Assembly (NCBI GenBank): GCA_035533275.1
Contig: DATLUD010000008.1
Span: 185,451 to 249,450 of the forward strand
DNA length: 64,000 nucleotides
Reading direction: 5' to 3'
DNA from: SCRA01 sp035533275
GTDB taxonomy: Bacteria > Vulcanimicrobiota > Vulcanimicrobiia > Vulcanimicrobiales > SCRA01
Positions 63,988-64,000 of this stretch are shown here, piece after piece. Positions within the stretch are counted from its first letter, which is position 1. The number at the start of each line of letters is the position of its first letter. The translations under genes and the position numbers were made by a program. The notes below the pieces were generated by a model. It made no database searches, was not told the origin of the DNA, and saw only the letters and a program-made list of their open reading frames with translations.

Positions 63988-64000
63988 CGGGCGGCCGGGG

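Overview
This is a GC-rich (roughly two-thirds G+C), gene-dense bacterial chromosome segment. It holds about 55 protein genes, one tRNA and no rRNA, IS element, prophage or CRISPR array. The gene set points to a free-living heterotroph that makes menaquinone by the futalosine route, ferments or catabolises lysine, decodes selenocysteine, and assembles a copper-containing terminal oxidase. I cannot fix the phylum from the sequence alone. Eremiobacterota (WPS-2) or a similar GC-rich, poorly cultured phylum is my best guess, and it is only an inference from overall gene style.

Layout. 1-3.3 kb: phosphate uptake genes pstB-pstS-pstC (minus strand, pstC cut by the window edge) and a tRNA-Leu(GAG). 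3.4-12.5 kb: a minus-strand lysine-degradation block, lrp-kdd-kamA-receiver-kamB-kamC-kce, followed by two dipeptide-type permease genes. KamA makes beta-lysine, Kdd and Kce act later in the pathway, and KamB/KamC are the predicted reactivase of the B12-dependent aminomutase KamDE, but kamDE itself is absent here. 12.6-17.4 kb (plus): a membrane histidine kinase overlapping a receiver-GGDEF cyclase, then proline dehydrogenase. 17.4-22.5 kb: an exported HEAT-cyclophilin fusion, a KGG-repeat stress protein, an exported proline-rich protein, rfbB-rfbA for dTDP-sugars and a VanZ-like membrane protein. 22.5-27.3 kb: dnaG-rpoD and a divergent HD-domain hydrolase, separated by an unusually structured 490-bp gap. 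27.6-34.4 kb: a small secreted protein, ppdK, glyQS, rlmN, a family-4 uracil-DNA glycosylase and a YbjQ-like protein.

34.4-38.6 kb holds the most striking pair: prfB (RF2), which needs a +1 frameshift at an early UGA, lies head-to-head with selD, whose codon 18 is an in-frame UGA read as selenocysteine. Both recoded UGAs lie within about 290 bp. A RecB/Cas4-like nuclease follows selD. 38.7-42.2 kb: an orphan amino-acid-type binding protein with a 16-bp terminator stem, then PCu(A)C and two SCO-like proteins for CuA assembly. 42.2-51.1 kb: secA, hpf, a glycosyltransferase, an LCP protein, uppS, an HTH regulator, membrane protein, yajQ and a RodZ-like protein, i.e. cell-envelope and housekeeping functions. 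51.2-64 kb: mnmA, a LysR regulator, a GYD protein, mqnC, a single-chain MqnE-MqnA fusion, ftsK, a zinc nuclease-like exported enzyme, an isocitrate-dehydrogenase-family enzyme, an M23 peptidase, a GNAT enzyme and a LarA-like protein.

Most promising for follow-up: the MqnE-MqnA fusion (steps 2 and 1 of menaquinone synthesis in one chain), the prfB/selD double-recoding locus, the reactivase-without-mutase lysine operon with an Lrp palindrome and an embedded receiver gene, a 29-bp repeat that ends two different overlapping mini-ORFs inside operons, and the structured dnaG/HD gap.
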